From the NCBI GenBank assembly GCA_032191485.1, contig JAVDOI010000016.1, positions 8,094,270 through 8,158,269 of the forward strand: DNA of 64,000 nucleotides, written 5' to 3'. The notes below the pieces were generated by a model. That model saw nothing but the letters and a program-made list of their open reading frames with translations. It was not told the origin of the DNA and ran no database searches. Shown here piece by piece: positions 1 through 12,957 of this stretch; position 1 is the first letter of the stretch; each line of letters starts with the position of its first letter. The position numbers were made by a program, and so were the translations under genes. The DNA comes from Leptoclinus maculatus (taxonomy: Eukaryota > Chordata > Actinopteri > Perciformes > Stichaeidae).

Positions 1-2750
1 ATGACCCATAATGACATCTAAAAGGGACAGTTTATTCCCAATGTGAAAAATTTAAAAACACATCTTTTTTTTTAAGCTTCTAGAAAAGGTCTGTTTGTAT
101 TTATTTATATGATTCTCCTCCTTGATCTGATGTCAGGCCTTATCTTAGAGGCTGTGTGTAGAATTGATTTTTTTTTTTCCATATGAATTATGATCTTCTA
201 TCAGCCGGTGCATGTTTAAAAAGATGAAGAGAAAGATTGCCTTTGTTTGTGTTCAGGCACTAGCACATGAACGGTGTTGTGCTCCATCACCTGGTTCATG
301 GCCACAGGCACAGCCTGTTGCCTTAAGAAGAAGACACTCTGCTGAGTCGATTTGCAGGGATCTCAGGTTCAGGGCGCTGTCAGCTTCTGTCAGGGCAATC
401 AGCAACACTCAGCCTCCCCTGAATAGCCCCGCACAGCAGACGGTAAATATTATTGGCATTCTGACACCCTCTTGCTGCGACCAAGTGTGTAAAATTGTTA
501 ATAAGGAACATGATGGGGCCACTGCATGCTGTCGTGAGAATGGAAAAGCTTGCTCTTGTTGGCAATTATCCAAATAACAGGATGAGGCATCTGCGGACAG
601 GTGATTTAAGTCCTTAACAGAGGGGTGAAGAGGTTTGTTTTGGCAGGGAGGAAGTTAGGAAAAGTCACAGAGGTCACATGGTAAACATTGTCCTTGTGCT
701 TTATCCATTAATACTACCCCTTATAGGGGTACACAAAGACCCTTGTGTGCACTGTTTGGAAAAATTGCTAAAGACACCGTCCATAGACGAGGCACTTCAA
801 CACTTGAGGGCTATTCTACGTGATGTATGATAGTCATCTTAACAATATTAAAACAGGTAAAGGTTGTTGGCGTGTCAGCTTTAAGAGGCTGAGAACGAGC
901 TGCTTGTTTACTGAAATCCACTGTTATTAGTTATTTCTATGCCTCCCCCTGAAAGTCTCAATGTGACACTGCGATAAGGCAAACCGTATTCCTTCCCTTG
1001 CATAGAGCACGCAAGTCATTACTTTTAAAAGCATAGTATCTACAAGTCACAGAAGGACACGTTGATAGCGGAATAAAGCACACAATCGTAAACGTTTATG
1101 CCAGTGTTCCTCACTGTATGATTACATTTTTATGGTTCATATTCTGATATGGCTTGTTTTTGCTGCCACTGTTAAAGCAATGAGACAGGCCCAGAGGTGG
1201 CATTTCTCCTTTGCTTTATGGGGGGAGCGATGTCGACAGGAGAGTCCTGCTCGGTTTCGTTTGGTAAACACACTGCCAACCTAAATGGCTGATCAATCAA
1301 TTTCAGCGGGATCGATCTGCATCAGTTCTGCCTGCATGCACACACCCGGAGCCACTTTATTGTAAATCAATCATTTTGAAAACAACTCACACAGGGGCCC
1401 GTCCTCACTAACAAGCCATCAATTCCAGCACCCTTATCAGGCCACAAATCAACAGCCACAAAAACATCTGCTCCATCTCCATCGCTTTCCCCCCCTCTGC
1501 CTTTCTCTCCGTCTTTTACCCCCATTCCGTCCCCGCCGCTTGTCGTGTTTTGATGGCGTGTCTGGCGAAGAGAAGAGAAGAGGTTGCGAATCTTCACCTC
1601 GCCACTTAAGATAACCCAAGGGTAATAGTGTTTGCACATTTGAGAGAGAAATGAGGACAAATGCCAGGGTGGGTCATGCATTCTCCTTCTGACCGGCTGT
1701 TTGACGTTGGAGTGTGAAATTGCACACTTCGGCTGAGGGGCCTGTTGGAGGAGGAGGAGGAGGAGGAGCGGGCAGGACGGGGCCCAGAGACTTACGAGAT
1801 GTCCACTGATTTCGAGCTATGAGAGAGGACTGGTTCAATGTCTGAGAAGTCGGCCGTCCCTCATCATAACACCTCAGAATTGGTGCTGCGCATGATGTTT
1901 GAAGGATTCTCTGGAGATATCTCAGTACCCTTGACACAGGCGACACGGTGTATCTAGAAGCCGATTATTTCACTTGAAAAATTGTTGCGTTACATAAAGG
2001 TTAAAAATGTGCTTACTTTGGTACTGTTTAATGCTTATCACTGCCAGGCTTTGCTTAGACATGTTGAAGCTCCCCCAGGGGATTACTTTCTCAATATATA
2101 ATTTGCCCCTTTAGAATAACTGTATCTGTAAAGCCAACCCACATTAAGATGCTACACGTCCCGATGTAATGCCCAAACGTCCACAGCGCCGACATGACAG
2201 CACAGCGAGATACCTGGTGTGATGTCCTTTGCTCATCCGTGGAGATTTACGAGCCAATGTGGACAGAATGTGATTCCGATGCTATTCCTTCCCATCACTG
2301 TGGATCCCTGTTGATTGACAGTCTGACTGGTGAAAGTGACGGAGCAGCTAATAGCATGTCAGTAAACATAAATCAAGACTAATGTCAATGGATGAGCGGA
2401 TTGGCGATGCGACTTGGGCCGCGGGGTCACCGACCCGTCCGCATGGTGGGGATTGGTAAAATACAACATTTATCTTAGGCTTCCCCTGGTGGTAGTCAAG
2501 GTCAGGCAATTTTACTGTACCCGTCTATTGTATATAAACTGTAAAATGGTTAAGTAACATGCAAATGCACTGATATTTCTCATGATTTTTGATGTGATTG
2601 TGTATCTGCTACAATTGTGTAAATTACAACGTTATGAAAAAACACTATAAATTGCTTTAACAATGTAAAAGGATAACATTTACACCGACTTCACGGTGGT
2701 TGAAATGATGTTTGGGATGGTAACAAAAAAGCCTGTAGCCTTGTAGACCA
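1..2750. other. Downstream intergenic flank, no gene seen
   Basis: No exon-like structure or recognisable protein. ORFs here are short and unlike any family I know. Stretches at 1180-1340 and 2180-2480 are less AT-rich and contain octamer-like and homeodomain-like strings, so they could be conserved noncoding elements, but nothing proves this. Confidence 0.5.
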
Positions 2751-4665
2751 GCTATGACTTTTTTCATTTGTTTTTTCAACATGGTATGCTATGATATTTT
2801 CATGACCTTTTTGAAACATGACTTATTTCGACATGCAGTACAATTACTTCTTCATGATTTTTATAGTATACATACAATACTGTGACTTTTTTCAACATAG
2901 TAAACTATGCTGTTTTTTTTACTTTTTTCGGCATGCTAAACTATGACTTTTAAAGACTTTTAAAGACATACTATACAATTACTTTTTCATAACATGCCAT
3001 GAATAGTATTTTTTATGACCTACTATAGTTTGACTTTTTATGACAATGCTACACTATGGCTTTTTTTAGGGCATACTATTGAATGATGATTTTGGCATCA
3101 TATACTATGACTTTTAATGACCTGCTGTACTGTGCTACTTTTTGATGACATACTTAACTATGATTTTTTTTCGAAACGGACTGACTTTTTTATCATTTGA
3201 TTCTATGACTTTTTTATTGAAATATTATAGTATATGTTTTTATGATTCTTTTATGGCATACTATAGTATTACTTTTTATGACATGCTATACTATGACTAT
3301 TACATGACATATTTAACCATAACTTTTTCATTACAGTCTATACTTCGACTTTTTTTTCACTCTACTTTGACTTTACGGCATACGATGCTATTATTTTTGT
3401 ATGACTTTTTTAGGACGCACTCTACTTTGATTCCTTTCATACTATATTATGACCATTTTTATACAATGCAAAACACAAATGAAAAACACATAGAGTTTTC
3501 TATGAAATATTATATAGTTTGTTTGTTTTTACATACTATACTATGTTTTTAGTGTGTACAAACTATACTATGACTTTTACAGCATACTATACTTTTACTT
3601 TTTATGACTCCTTCAACATATGCTATACTATGACATTTTGATGTATTTCTACAATACTTTTTTAAGATTTATTTTGTATACTATACTATGACTTTTTATG
3701 ACTTATTAATGAAATGCTTTACTATGACTTTTTTACAACACTATCATTTTATTTTGTCATGATATACTATATCATTTTTTATGGCACTATACAACTATAG
3801 ACCTTTTTATGATATACTATACAATTAATTATTTGTTTGCATGCTGCAGTATGACAGTCTAGCTAGTACTTTTGTATGACTTTTTTATCATATGTTGTAC
3901 TATGTTTTTTTTTCTATGGACTTTTTTTATCACATGATTTACTATGTTTTTGTTAGTAGACTTTTTTTATGTAATGCTATACTATTACTTTTTTTCATGC
4001 TCTACTATGACATTTTTATGACATTCTACACTATGACTTTTTATATGACATACTATACTATTACTTTTGTATGTCATGCTCTACCATGACTTTTTTTTAT
4101 TACAGGCTATGCTATGACGTTACTATACAATTTACATTTTTTTATGGCAAGATTTACAATTACTTTTTTATCGCTTTCTCAAACATACTTTTCATGACAT
4201 GCTCTACAATGACTTTTTTATGACATGCTATATGCCTTTTTTTAAGAAACATTAAACTATGAATTGTATTGACATACTATACTTAAACGTTTTATATTTT
4301 CTGTGACATACTATACTATATTTTCATGACATTTTATGACATACTATGACTATTAAAAAATAAACAATTATGACATACAATTACTTTTTTATGACATTTT
4401 TCATGACATACTATACCGTTGACATTTTTCAGTGACATTCTGTGACAGTTTTTAGGACATACTATAGTATGACATTTTTATGGCATCTTCTTTGACGTAC
4501 AATACTATGACATTTACTATACTAAGATATTTTTGAGACATTTTTGTAATATACAATACAATGACATTTTTAGGACATACTATACTTTTGTAAGCCATAC
4601 TTTTGACTTACGATAGCCTATGATATTTCTAATGGCCTCTTTAATGACATACTATAGTATGACGC
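2750..4665. repeat. Degenerate AT-rich tandem repeat (minisatellite), about 1.9 kb
   Basis: Dozens of diverged copies of a motif close to TATACTATGACTTTTTATGAC, with unit lengths of very roughly 20 to 45 bases, run through the block. All lie in the same orientation, with many indels in the T-runs. ORFs inside it (for example 3142-3552) are products of the repeat, not genes. Confidence 0.9.
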
Positions 4666-4744
4666 AACTACCTCACATAATCGTGGGTAGTTTAATTTAT
4701 AAAAATTAAACTAAGACAGAAAGAAGTTAATGGTATTTTTTTCA

Positions 4745-4930
4745 TGAGGCATCTTAGTCTGCAAAGTAACTATACGCTTTAGCTGTAAAATAATTTTAGT
4801 AGTCTAAAAATAATTATATTTCCCTTTAAAATGGGAAATATATCATATAAATAATATGAAATCAAAGAAGTTAAGTAAAAAGTAAAATACTCATACCTAG
4901 AATTTGTACAGTAATTAAGTAAATATGCCT
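4745..4930 (+). mobile_element. Decayed copy of a teleost dispersed repeat
   Basis: The stretch beginning AGTCTGCAAAGTAACTATA and continuing with the GTAAAAAGTAAAATACTCA and GTACAGTAATTAAGTAAAT strings resembles a very common fish nonautonomous repeat (the 'stepwise aagtactt' family). It directly abuts the end of the minisatellite. The call rests on recall of the family, not a library search. Confidence 0.55.
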
Positions 4931-7191
4931 CGTCTTAAGAAAGAGTGGTGAAAGGTGACTGAGGTAGTACAATAATAGAGGAAACATTTCTTTGTAGTTG
5001 AAATAATAAAGAGGTTTAGAACACAAATACATCCATTTTAATTTGAGAAAATACAAAAAGAAACCATGTACAATCTATGTACAAACTTTTTGTACAAGAC
5101 AGTAGATTTATCAGCAGATTATATTTGACAGAGTCAGGTAGATCAACTCAGCACCATCAAATAATCAATGTGTCCATCATATCTAGAATGCATCCAAACT
5201 AATTAGACAGCTATGTCAAACTCCTGTTTGCTGCAATGACAATGTGCCAACAAATCTTTTCTGTGATACGCAAGAGCAATGTCCTGATTCTTCCTGAACT
5301 GATAGGCAGCCAAAAGAAATTAACAATATTGTTACTTTTCTCAAAAGAAAAATTGCTGAATGCAATTTTAATGTATTGTTAAGACTTGAGACCCCACCTC
5401 CCATCCCCACAAGTATTATATGTTCTATGATATCTATTACATTTCCCAGCAAATAATTTATCTGTCCATCCTTTACAGCAAAAAATAGATAAACAAGAAT
5501 AATGCAACATACTGTAACAGTTACGTATGACGCATCATAGTCTTTGATTTGTTCAGTGGACAACAACACATCTGATTACAGGCATGTGCCTCTACGTGCA
5601 TCTTTCAGTCATCCATAACTAATAACACTACATAACACAAATCGATAGCCTGTAACCAAGCACACATTAGAGACTATATGTGTGGTTTGATGACTGGGGC
5701 TCCCATCTGTCTGCCCCTCAGGCCTCCTGAATGCCACTTTTCGCTATAGTGGGACTTAATATGGGCCCTCCAATTGACCGCCTGCACTGTCCTGGCATTA
5801 TACTGGCATGGAGGCAATGATGGCTTGGATGTTCTCCATGCCAGTACAAGACACCATTCACAGTGGAAAACACTTGGACTTAGCTCCCTCAAAGCGAGCT
5901 TATGTCCCTGAATGACTGAAGGATGCTTGCTCAACAAAACTCTTCATGGCACTTCAAAAAACACTCTAAAACTTTAGAGGTATACAATGCAAAGACCTAA
6001 AACATCTAATAGACATATGACAAGGTGTAGGAAGGAGAGACATCTCAGTCCACTGTTGTGACTAATGCCAGCCTGAATGAGTCGCACAATGAGGGTTCAG
6101 GTAGAAAAAGCACAGTAATCAAGTGTAATGAAAACAAATGGGGCATTACTTTGTGAGTTTATGTTAATGCCAATTTTCAATATGTACTGTTTTATTTCTG
6201 AACAATTCTATGTTTAAGTAGCTCATAAAATACTCTGTAAACAAATAATAAGCAGTTGTGACAGATTGTGACAGATGACAAGCTGACAAAATGGAATGTA
6301 AACCCTGTAATAACACAAAGTAATAAAAACAGAAAAATTAAGGATGTCTCTTTTGATCACCTCCGCTCAAATTGGAGCTACCTTCCATCATTGTGATGGC
6401 TGATAAACCAGATCAAATTCCGCCTGACATTTCCCACTTGAATCCAAGATCTTTCATTTTCAAAATACACATTTGTCTTTTTTTTTTCAACACAACAATC
6501 AGTTTGTCGATTTTATGTGTAATGAGTCACTGCCATTACCAAATATGAATAGTTCCTTATTGTTCAGGCTAGCAAGTATGCCATTAAAAACCCAATTATA
6601 CATACATTTTACTCACATATTTTCTGAAAAGAAATCTATTTGCTACAAAGTGTGACAACAATGTAATCACAGTTCAAAAGTTCACTTCAGGACAATGTGT
6701 GAGGCTTCAGTATAGTTGCACCACACCTAATAGACGGACATTAAAGCTCAGATCATTTTGTTTGAAAAAGAAATGTGGTTTATATAATGGGTTGAATTTA
6801 CACAGACATATTTAGCACAATATTGTGTTTTTTTTCCATATTAAATATCTTATTTTTTTGAGAATTGCTTTTTCCTTTAGAGCCAATAGAAGAGACAGTG
6901 TCTCCCTGTTGTATTTCGTTGAAAACATCAGCACACTGTGCTTTAGTGTACACACTCTTTCTCCAAACTAGGAACCTAATTTAGGTCAAACACATCTAAT
7001 GAAAGTCATTCAGTTCTGGCCTGCACACAGAGGGAGTGACTAAGATCTTCCCGGTATTATTACCACTCTGATCTGCTCTCCATCTAAACTACAACATTTA
7101 ACCCCCAACATATAGTTCCTTTTTACTTATCTTTCCATCGACATATTTGCAGCTAGGGATGCTTAGTAGTAGACGCATTATTTAGTAGATG
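4931..7191. other. AT-rich region, downstream flank or distal 3' untranslated region
   Basis: No exon or repeat identified. A minus-strand AATAAA at 6191-6196 would extend the transcript into this stretch if used. Confidence 0.4.
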
Positions 7192-7224
7192 CGGCTCATC
7201 TGTGTAACTAAAACAGATGAGCCG
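7192..7224. repeat. Perfect 12-bp inverted repeat with 9-nt loop
   Basis: The arm CGGCTCATCTGT (7192-7203) is followed by a nine-base loop and its exact reverse complement (7213-7224). In a transcript from either strand it would fold into a strong hairpin. It lies in or just below the probable kcnma1 3' untranslated region. Confidence 0.8.
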
Positions 7225-7305
7225 TAATCTATTTTCTACAAGCACTCAACAGAGCTGAGCTGCCAGGCTGAAGATGGTGGTTTCACAATGCAAGTTAGTC
7301 TAAGC

Positions 7306-7311
7306 TTTATT
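7306..7311 (-). terminator. Candidate polyadenylation hexamer AATAAA
   Basis: TTTATT on the plus strand reads AATAAA on the gene strand, about 2.07 kb below the stop codon. Alternatives are at 8786 and 6191. The assignment rests on motif alone. Confidence 0.35.
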
Positions 7312-8307
7312 GGCTCCAGAGTGATGCAGTTTTCTTAAAGAGGGGGCATGGTGGATAAAAAAATATTTTGTTTGTTGTCGAATGATATGAAATAAACGGT
7401 GATATAGTCGAACACAAAATCCTTTGATAGGTAGTTGAAATTAAAGATAAGAGTATTTTTATCTCCCATAGTACTTTTCACTTGGTTCTTGTCTAGAAAA
7501 ATAAAGTACAAACTGATTATGTTTATGGAGACAAAATTATTACGTGTTGAATTATGTATAAATCCAACTACATATTTGCATGAAGTTTATGTATTAGGAA
7601 TACAAGGCTACCACCTCAATCCTCTTCTCCTCCATCACAGATGGATTTGGATCTATCAGTTGCTAAAAGCTCAAAATACACTCTCATGTTGCACACAGGC
7701 TAGCATAAAGAACACTGGTTCCTCTCCAGTATCCTTATTAGCAGTCTGTGGCATTGTTGCATTTCTATCCAACTATGTTTGAGCATGTCCACAATGTTAG
7801 AGGACCGAACATAACAGCTTAACTCCTGAGAGTTTCAAGGCGTGTGACATCTGGATCGGCAACAGAGAACATCCAAGCTCTTCATTGCCTCTGTGCCAAC
7901 CCTATGCCAGGCAGTTGCTTTGATCAAAGGAGGACCCATTATTGCCCACTTTTATGCAATATGTGGCATTTTTTTTTTTACTCAGACATGACATTTTTGT
8001 AACGGACAAAACATTCGGAAAATACACCACTCTTCTTTGTGATCCCAAATTCTGCCGCAGATATCGCGGCAAAGCATCAACAGCGGGCACGCAAGCTGCT
8101 GTTTGTTAGCTTGGCTCAATCATAGTTGGATATTCTGTTTTGAGCTTTTATGCAACATACTAATTTTGTTTGTAGATCCAAACCCTCTAGATTCTACCAT
8201 GACCTTTTTAGAGCAAAGATCCCACATGCTGCTCCTTCAAAGGTGCACCATCACATACACGGCGATGGAGCAGATGATAGCACTGATCAGGATGCGTGGC
8301 TGCGATG

Positions 8308-8355
8308 CACATACGCACGCACGCACACACGCACACACACACACACACACACACA
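8308..8355. repeat. (CA)n microsatellite, imperfect
   Basis: CA dinucleotides with a few CG interruptions over about 48 bp. It is the source of the low-complexity ORFs in this place. Confidence 0.9.
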
Positions 8356-9378
8356 GCGTGCACATAACGTAAATGCTCCTGAACACGTGAAAGACAGGGA
8401 AAGTTGTTTTTCACCCTCATGTACTCAGGTTGATCAACAGCACTGTATCTGTAATAGAGGTGGCTCAGGCACATATCATGCAATAGGAGCTTAAAACAGA
8501 GTCACAGGCTTTATGATCTCACATATCAGCAGAAGATATGTAGGTAGAGGGTTCTCTTTCAGCCAGTGTACACCATTCTCTGTGTTTATAGACTACTGTT
8601 TTGCAGGATGATTTTGTTCTGCAGGGTTGGAATGCTCTCACTCAACATGACGAGTCAACGGTGAAGTAGCAAACCTTAAGCAATGACATGATTTATAACA
8701 ACCTAAGAACAAGATTAGTATGCCTCTGAAACCAAACAGCCCTCCCTCCCTTCTTTACTTCCTTCGTTCATCTCCTCAAAGACATTTTATTAGGGGAGAA
8801 TCTGAGGGTTCCAGTTGTTCTGTCAAAAGAAACTTGTCCAGTTTTAGTGCAAATAGAACAGAAGCAGACGGGGATATGAAGTTGGTGAACCCAGTTGGTT
8901 GGACGTGAGGCATCTGGGTAGATCTTTGGGAGATGATATGATCAGTTTATCGCTGCAACCCTCATCCTCCAATAACCAGTCACCGTAGCAATGGAGTCTG
9001 GTCACGAAATGAGGTGAACTATTGCAAAGAATTACAGGAAGTACTCTTTTTTTTTGTCAACTCTTAAAATAATTCCAAAAAGTGCTAGGGGGAAGGAGCT
9101 GTACAATCCTTAGTTGATTGTCATTATGTACATCACTATGGATACATTAATAAATAAAACAATGTCCAAGAGCATGGAAGTAACATTAAAAGGTATACAC
9201 ATAGGAGGTCCCTTCCAATTTGGGTTTCTGTCCAACCCTTGATTAGAAGAATGAGTGAAGAGAAATGTGTCTTCAACATCCCTGTCATCATCATCATCAT
9301 CAATCCTCCATGGGTGATCTCCCATCTCTTTTGAAAGAGCGTATGGATGCCTGGTGAGTCAGCAAGAAAATGCTGTGT

Positions 9379-9530
9379 TCAGCATTCATCTTCGACTTCT
9401 CTGATTGGTGGAATCAGACTACTAGTGGATTTGTATTGGTTGACTTGGTTGGCCATGTGAGTGCTCATGGGCTTGATCTGAATGTTCCGTGGGTAGGCAT
9501 TTTCTGGTTCATCTGTAAACCATTTCTTTT
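9379..9530 (-). CDS. kcnma1: BK channel terminal exon, VEDEC C-terminus and stop
   Basis: The 152-bp coding part encodes KKWFTDEPENAYPRNIQIKP, MSTHMANQVNQYKSTSSLIP and PIREVEDEC, with TGA at 9379-9381. The VEDEC end has been reported to reduce surface delivery of mammalian BK, so this isoform is probably retained more in the ER than the short form. The acceptor is cgccttcag. Confidence 0.97.
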
Positions 9531-11804
9531 CTGAAGGCGAGAGAGGGAGAAGAGAAGACAGAGTTAGATTGAAAAAGTATTCAACATTGGATTACCAACA
9601 ACCATACTGCCTCAGATTAAGTGGTAGATTTGGATGGCATTAGCATCAAACCATGAGGTCCAATCTAAAATTGTGTTCCGGTTCATTGAGCCAATTTGAA
9701 TGTCATGGTGTTGACATGGTGGGTGCCATTGTTTAATCAACTACAGCTGTGAAAGTAGAGTCACAATTCTAATATACTGTGTAAGTATTCCATTTTAGAT
9801 AACACAAATATCATCAAGGGTATTGATCAGCTCTAAAGTGTTTCAGGGTCAGGTCTCCCAGATTACAAAAACATTTGTCTGTTTCTCCTGTTACATTCTT
9901 TCTGACACACTGTCTAGGAAACGATGTTGAAGTAGATTTTTGCTTTGTTTTGTTTTGTAAATGTCTTTTTTTTAATACTCTGAGCACCACAAACTTCATT
10001 CACTTACATTATGTTGGGGTGGAGGCAGAAATCTCAGACATAAATATTCTAAAACCTGGGTGAAATGCATTTAAATATTTGAAAGTCTAGGTACCACTCG
10101 AGTTCATTTAGAATGTGTGTTTTTTTTGTAATTTAAATGACCTGACCCTTTAAGCTGACTCATAACTTAAAAGGTATATATTCTGTCATATTTCATGGTA
10201 AGCTTTTCTTTCATACTGCCAATGTGGGATGGAAGAGATTTGGAAGATTTGGATAAGTCATTTTGAAGATAATCTCTTCATGTTTAAGTAAGCTATGAGA
10301 GGACTGTTTCTGAGCACGGTATGAGGAAAGGGAGAGGTGTATGCCAGCTGTCAGAAGTTTGTAAACTTGCTCCTAGCACTTCATAGGCATCTGCAATGCC
10401 ATTCAAGATGTCACTTCCTTTTGGGTGAAGTTGTAATATCAAATTTTACCTTGGCTATGTGGAGCAAACCTTGCTGGTATGTGCGTGTGTGTGTGTGTGT
10501 ATGTGTGTAAATGCGTGCTCATGTACATTCGGGCTTGCATGTGTAGAGATTCATTTGTGCAAGCTTGAGTGTGTGTCAGCAAGCTGAAGGCTGTAGGGCC
10601 ATGTGTTAAAGCACAGACATTTGATGTGTAGAATTGTGCCTGAGGTGAAGCAAGATGTCTGCCATCTCTCTCCAGAGTCTGCTGCTGATACGGTGAACTT
10701 AGTGATGTCGCCTCAAACCACCATATCAGGTGCACAGGGTTACAAGGAGGTAACTTATATCCCCCTACAATTTACACTTTAAATTAGTCACACCTCCCAC
10801 TTTCTTGGTGTGACCGATGGCACAGGGCTGGACACACTTTCTTAAAGTTCTGTGAAGAAGTAAGCAATTGGCTGCATCAGGGGGATTTGAATCAGCCTGA
10901 CCTACATGTGAGCTACGATCTGGGTTTGTACAGTCGGGACAGCATGTTGTTACTCTGTGATTTATGCTGATGCCGTTACAACAATAACCAGTGGTACTCA
11001 ATGAGAGCATAATTACAACATTTAAGGGTGCTTTCACACCGTGAGTTTGGTTCAATTTGGTCCGAACCAAGGGTACAAAGATACATCGCTGCATTTCAGT
11101 TCTGGTCCGGTTCCCGTTCACACTGACTTTTTACAAACGAACCAGAGGAGTAAACATTAAGTAACACAGACTGACAGGTAACTCATTGATTGGATTGATT
11201 TGATAACCAAATTCCGGTGAGTGACTGACTTGTCATAGTTTGTTTTTTTGTTCCGCACCAGGGTTTCACACCAGCCCAAACAAACTGTACCAACCAGGCA
11301 GACAGACCTGAGTTTGTTTTAACTGAACCAAACAGGATAGGAGTGAAAGCACCCTAAATGTCTGCTACAGTCATTCAATAGGAGGGAAGATGCACAAACA
11401 CACAGACCTCTCACACAGTGCAAACCATCTCAAGTTGAAAGAAATCATAAAAACGCATGATCAATGACAGAAAGAAACAATGTTAAAAAGGGATTTGCCA
11501 GGACGAAAAGAAAATTCATATCATCATGTGAATAACTGAGTAAAAGCACAAAGAAAAGGGGGGGTTGTGTCTCAACCTCATGCAAGGTGGAGATGGTCCT
11601 GATCATGGATCAGGCAGGAGCAGCAGCAGACATTTTGCTATCCAGATGAAAGCAGAACTTAAACTGAGGCATGGTTTACTTAACATCCGAAGAACGTAAT
11701 AAATAAAACAAACTCCCCTCGTCATAACAACATCCAGAGGACATAGTTATGATCAGAACCCCAGGATAGGTTGCTAAGTCATGCAGAATCGTTAACTTGC
11801 ATAC
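9531..11804 (-). other. kcnma1 last intron
   Basis: Intron between the 29-bp exon and the VEDEC exon. It holds a (GT)n-rich run at about 10478-10508 and an inverted-repeat transposable element at 11018-11361. Nothing else is recognised. Confidence 0.85.
11018..11361. mobile_element. Miniature inverted-repeat transposable element
   Basis: The left end ACATTTAAGGGTGCTTTCAC and right end GTGAAAGCACCCTAAATGT are near-perfect inverted repeats 344 bp apart. Internal sequence has partial inverted structure (TTCACACC near the left end, GGTTTCACACCAG near the right part). There is no coding capacity. The GGGTGCTTTCACACC terminus resembles hAT-type nonautonomous elements common in fish; the family name is an inference. 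Confidence 0.8.
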
Positions 11805-11833
11805 CTTGGCCCATTCTATTCATCCTTGTTGCA
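11805..11833 (-). CDS. kcnma1: 29-bp BK channel exon: start of the VEDEC tail
   Basis: The 29-bp exon completes AA|T (Asn) and encodes ATRMNRMGQ plus one G. It matches the NATRMNRMGQ stretch that opens the long vertebrate C-terminus. The acceptor is tttctgaag and the donor gtatgc. The next exon begins AA, giving GQ-E-KKW; as recalled, mammals have one extra alanine here (GQAEKKW). Confidence 0.95.
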
Positions 11834-12957
11834 CTTCAGAAAGAGAGGTAAGTAATCTACTGTAAGTGAGTGGTATTTACAGTCAATACACATCTGACAA
11901 ATGACTACCAGTCCAACTAAGGCTTACATATCGTTACCACTACAGTATTTAGGCTATATCATACATCTTAACTATAAGATGTATTGAGGGCTTATCATCT
12001 ACCATTTAAAAATGCTTGAGTACGATCATAACAAATCTGCATGCTTTTAGAATATGTCACAATTTCAAAATTCATATTATTCATATATATGTTAAATTAT
12101 TTTAGTTTTTTTTTGGTGGGGGGGTATGGAATATATAACATGTGGGTCAAATGTCGCCAAATTTGAAATAATCTTATAATTGTATAATAAACAGAACAGG
12201 AAAGAGTGCTACCAATATGGACATGCAATGAAGCATTATAGATGCACCAACAAAACATCAACACTGCTAATAAGGGATGATGTTATGAGTAACAGCTTAT
12301 CGGTAATGTTAGTCAAATGTGCCTTATAATCCATATCAGCTCCAGTACGTGAATAACAAATCATCCATGATCGATGCATAATGATCATGTCAGTTAAATG
12401 TGCACAAATATCCAACAAACAACAGTTAAACACTACACAAATATTAAGAGTTAGACACAAAACGACCAAATATTAAGACAGTACAGCAGGTAGACCAAAC
12501 AACATACTGAATGCGTGTTGTATTATGTGAATTGGCTGTGGCTGAGGCCTTTACTGTGAGCTTGTTTACAACCACAATGGCTGTGCCATCCAAGTGGTTT
12601 TCAGTTTACAATGCCACTGACTAAATTTGTAAAAAAAAAAGACTCTCTACAGTCTCTGACTACAATAAATGAGCTTTCCACAAAGCGAGTTTAACCATTT
12701 TGCTCATGTCACATTATGATTGCTGTGATGTGAGAGTGAATACCACATGCAGATGATTATGAAGGAAACGCACAAACACTGAGCATGGACACGGAGCACA
12801 AATCACACAAACAAACCACAAACACACAGTAATTATCAATGAATGTGTCACCACAGTCTGCATAGTAAAAAAAAAGGGACACCTAAAAAAATACATGTCA
12901 GGTTTAAAACACTAAGCATGCAGACTAAAACTCTAAAGGACAGGTGAATGCACATAC
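11834..12957 (-). other. kcnma1 intron
   Basis: Intron between the tail exon and the 29-bp exon. Its first 25 nt are translated in the read-through isoform. Nothing else is recognised. Confidence 0.8.
12933..12957 (-). CDS. kcnma1: Read-through extension giving the short alternative C-terminus
   Basis: Reading through the donor at 12957 adds the last bases of the lysine codon, then YVHSPVL and a TAG stop. The first residues (KYV) are forced by the donor sequence itself (AAG TAT GTG). This corresponds to the QEERL-type end of mammalian BK; the last five residues differ. Confidence 0.75.

Larger units (their letters stand above)
7290..9378 (-). other. kcnma1: Probable 3' untranslated region, end uncertain
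   Basis: Sequence downstream of the stop codon. On the minus strand AATAAA hexamers fall at 8786-8791, 7306-7311 and 6191-6196; the 7306 copy, with the context CCAATAAAGC, looks best. None has a clear GU-rich element that settles the site. A (CA)n run lies at 8308-8355 and a perfect hairpin just past the best signal at 7192-7224. The true end could lie anywhere down to about 4930. Confidence 0.45.

Noticed and set aside
212..577. 121-residue plus-strand ORF
   Set aside because: No domain or exon signals; length expected by chance in this much sequence.
3142..4089. Long Phe/Tyr/Met/Thr-rich ORFs
   Set aside because: They fall inside the degenerate AT-rich tandem repeat and show no protein family features.
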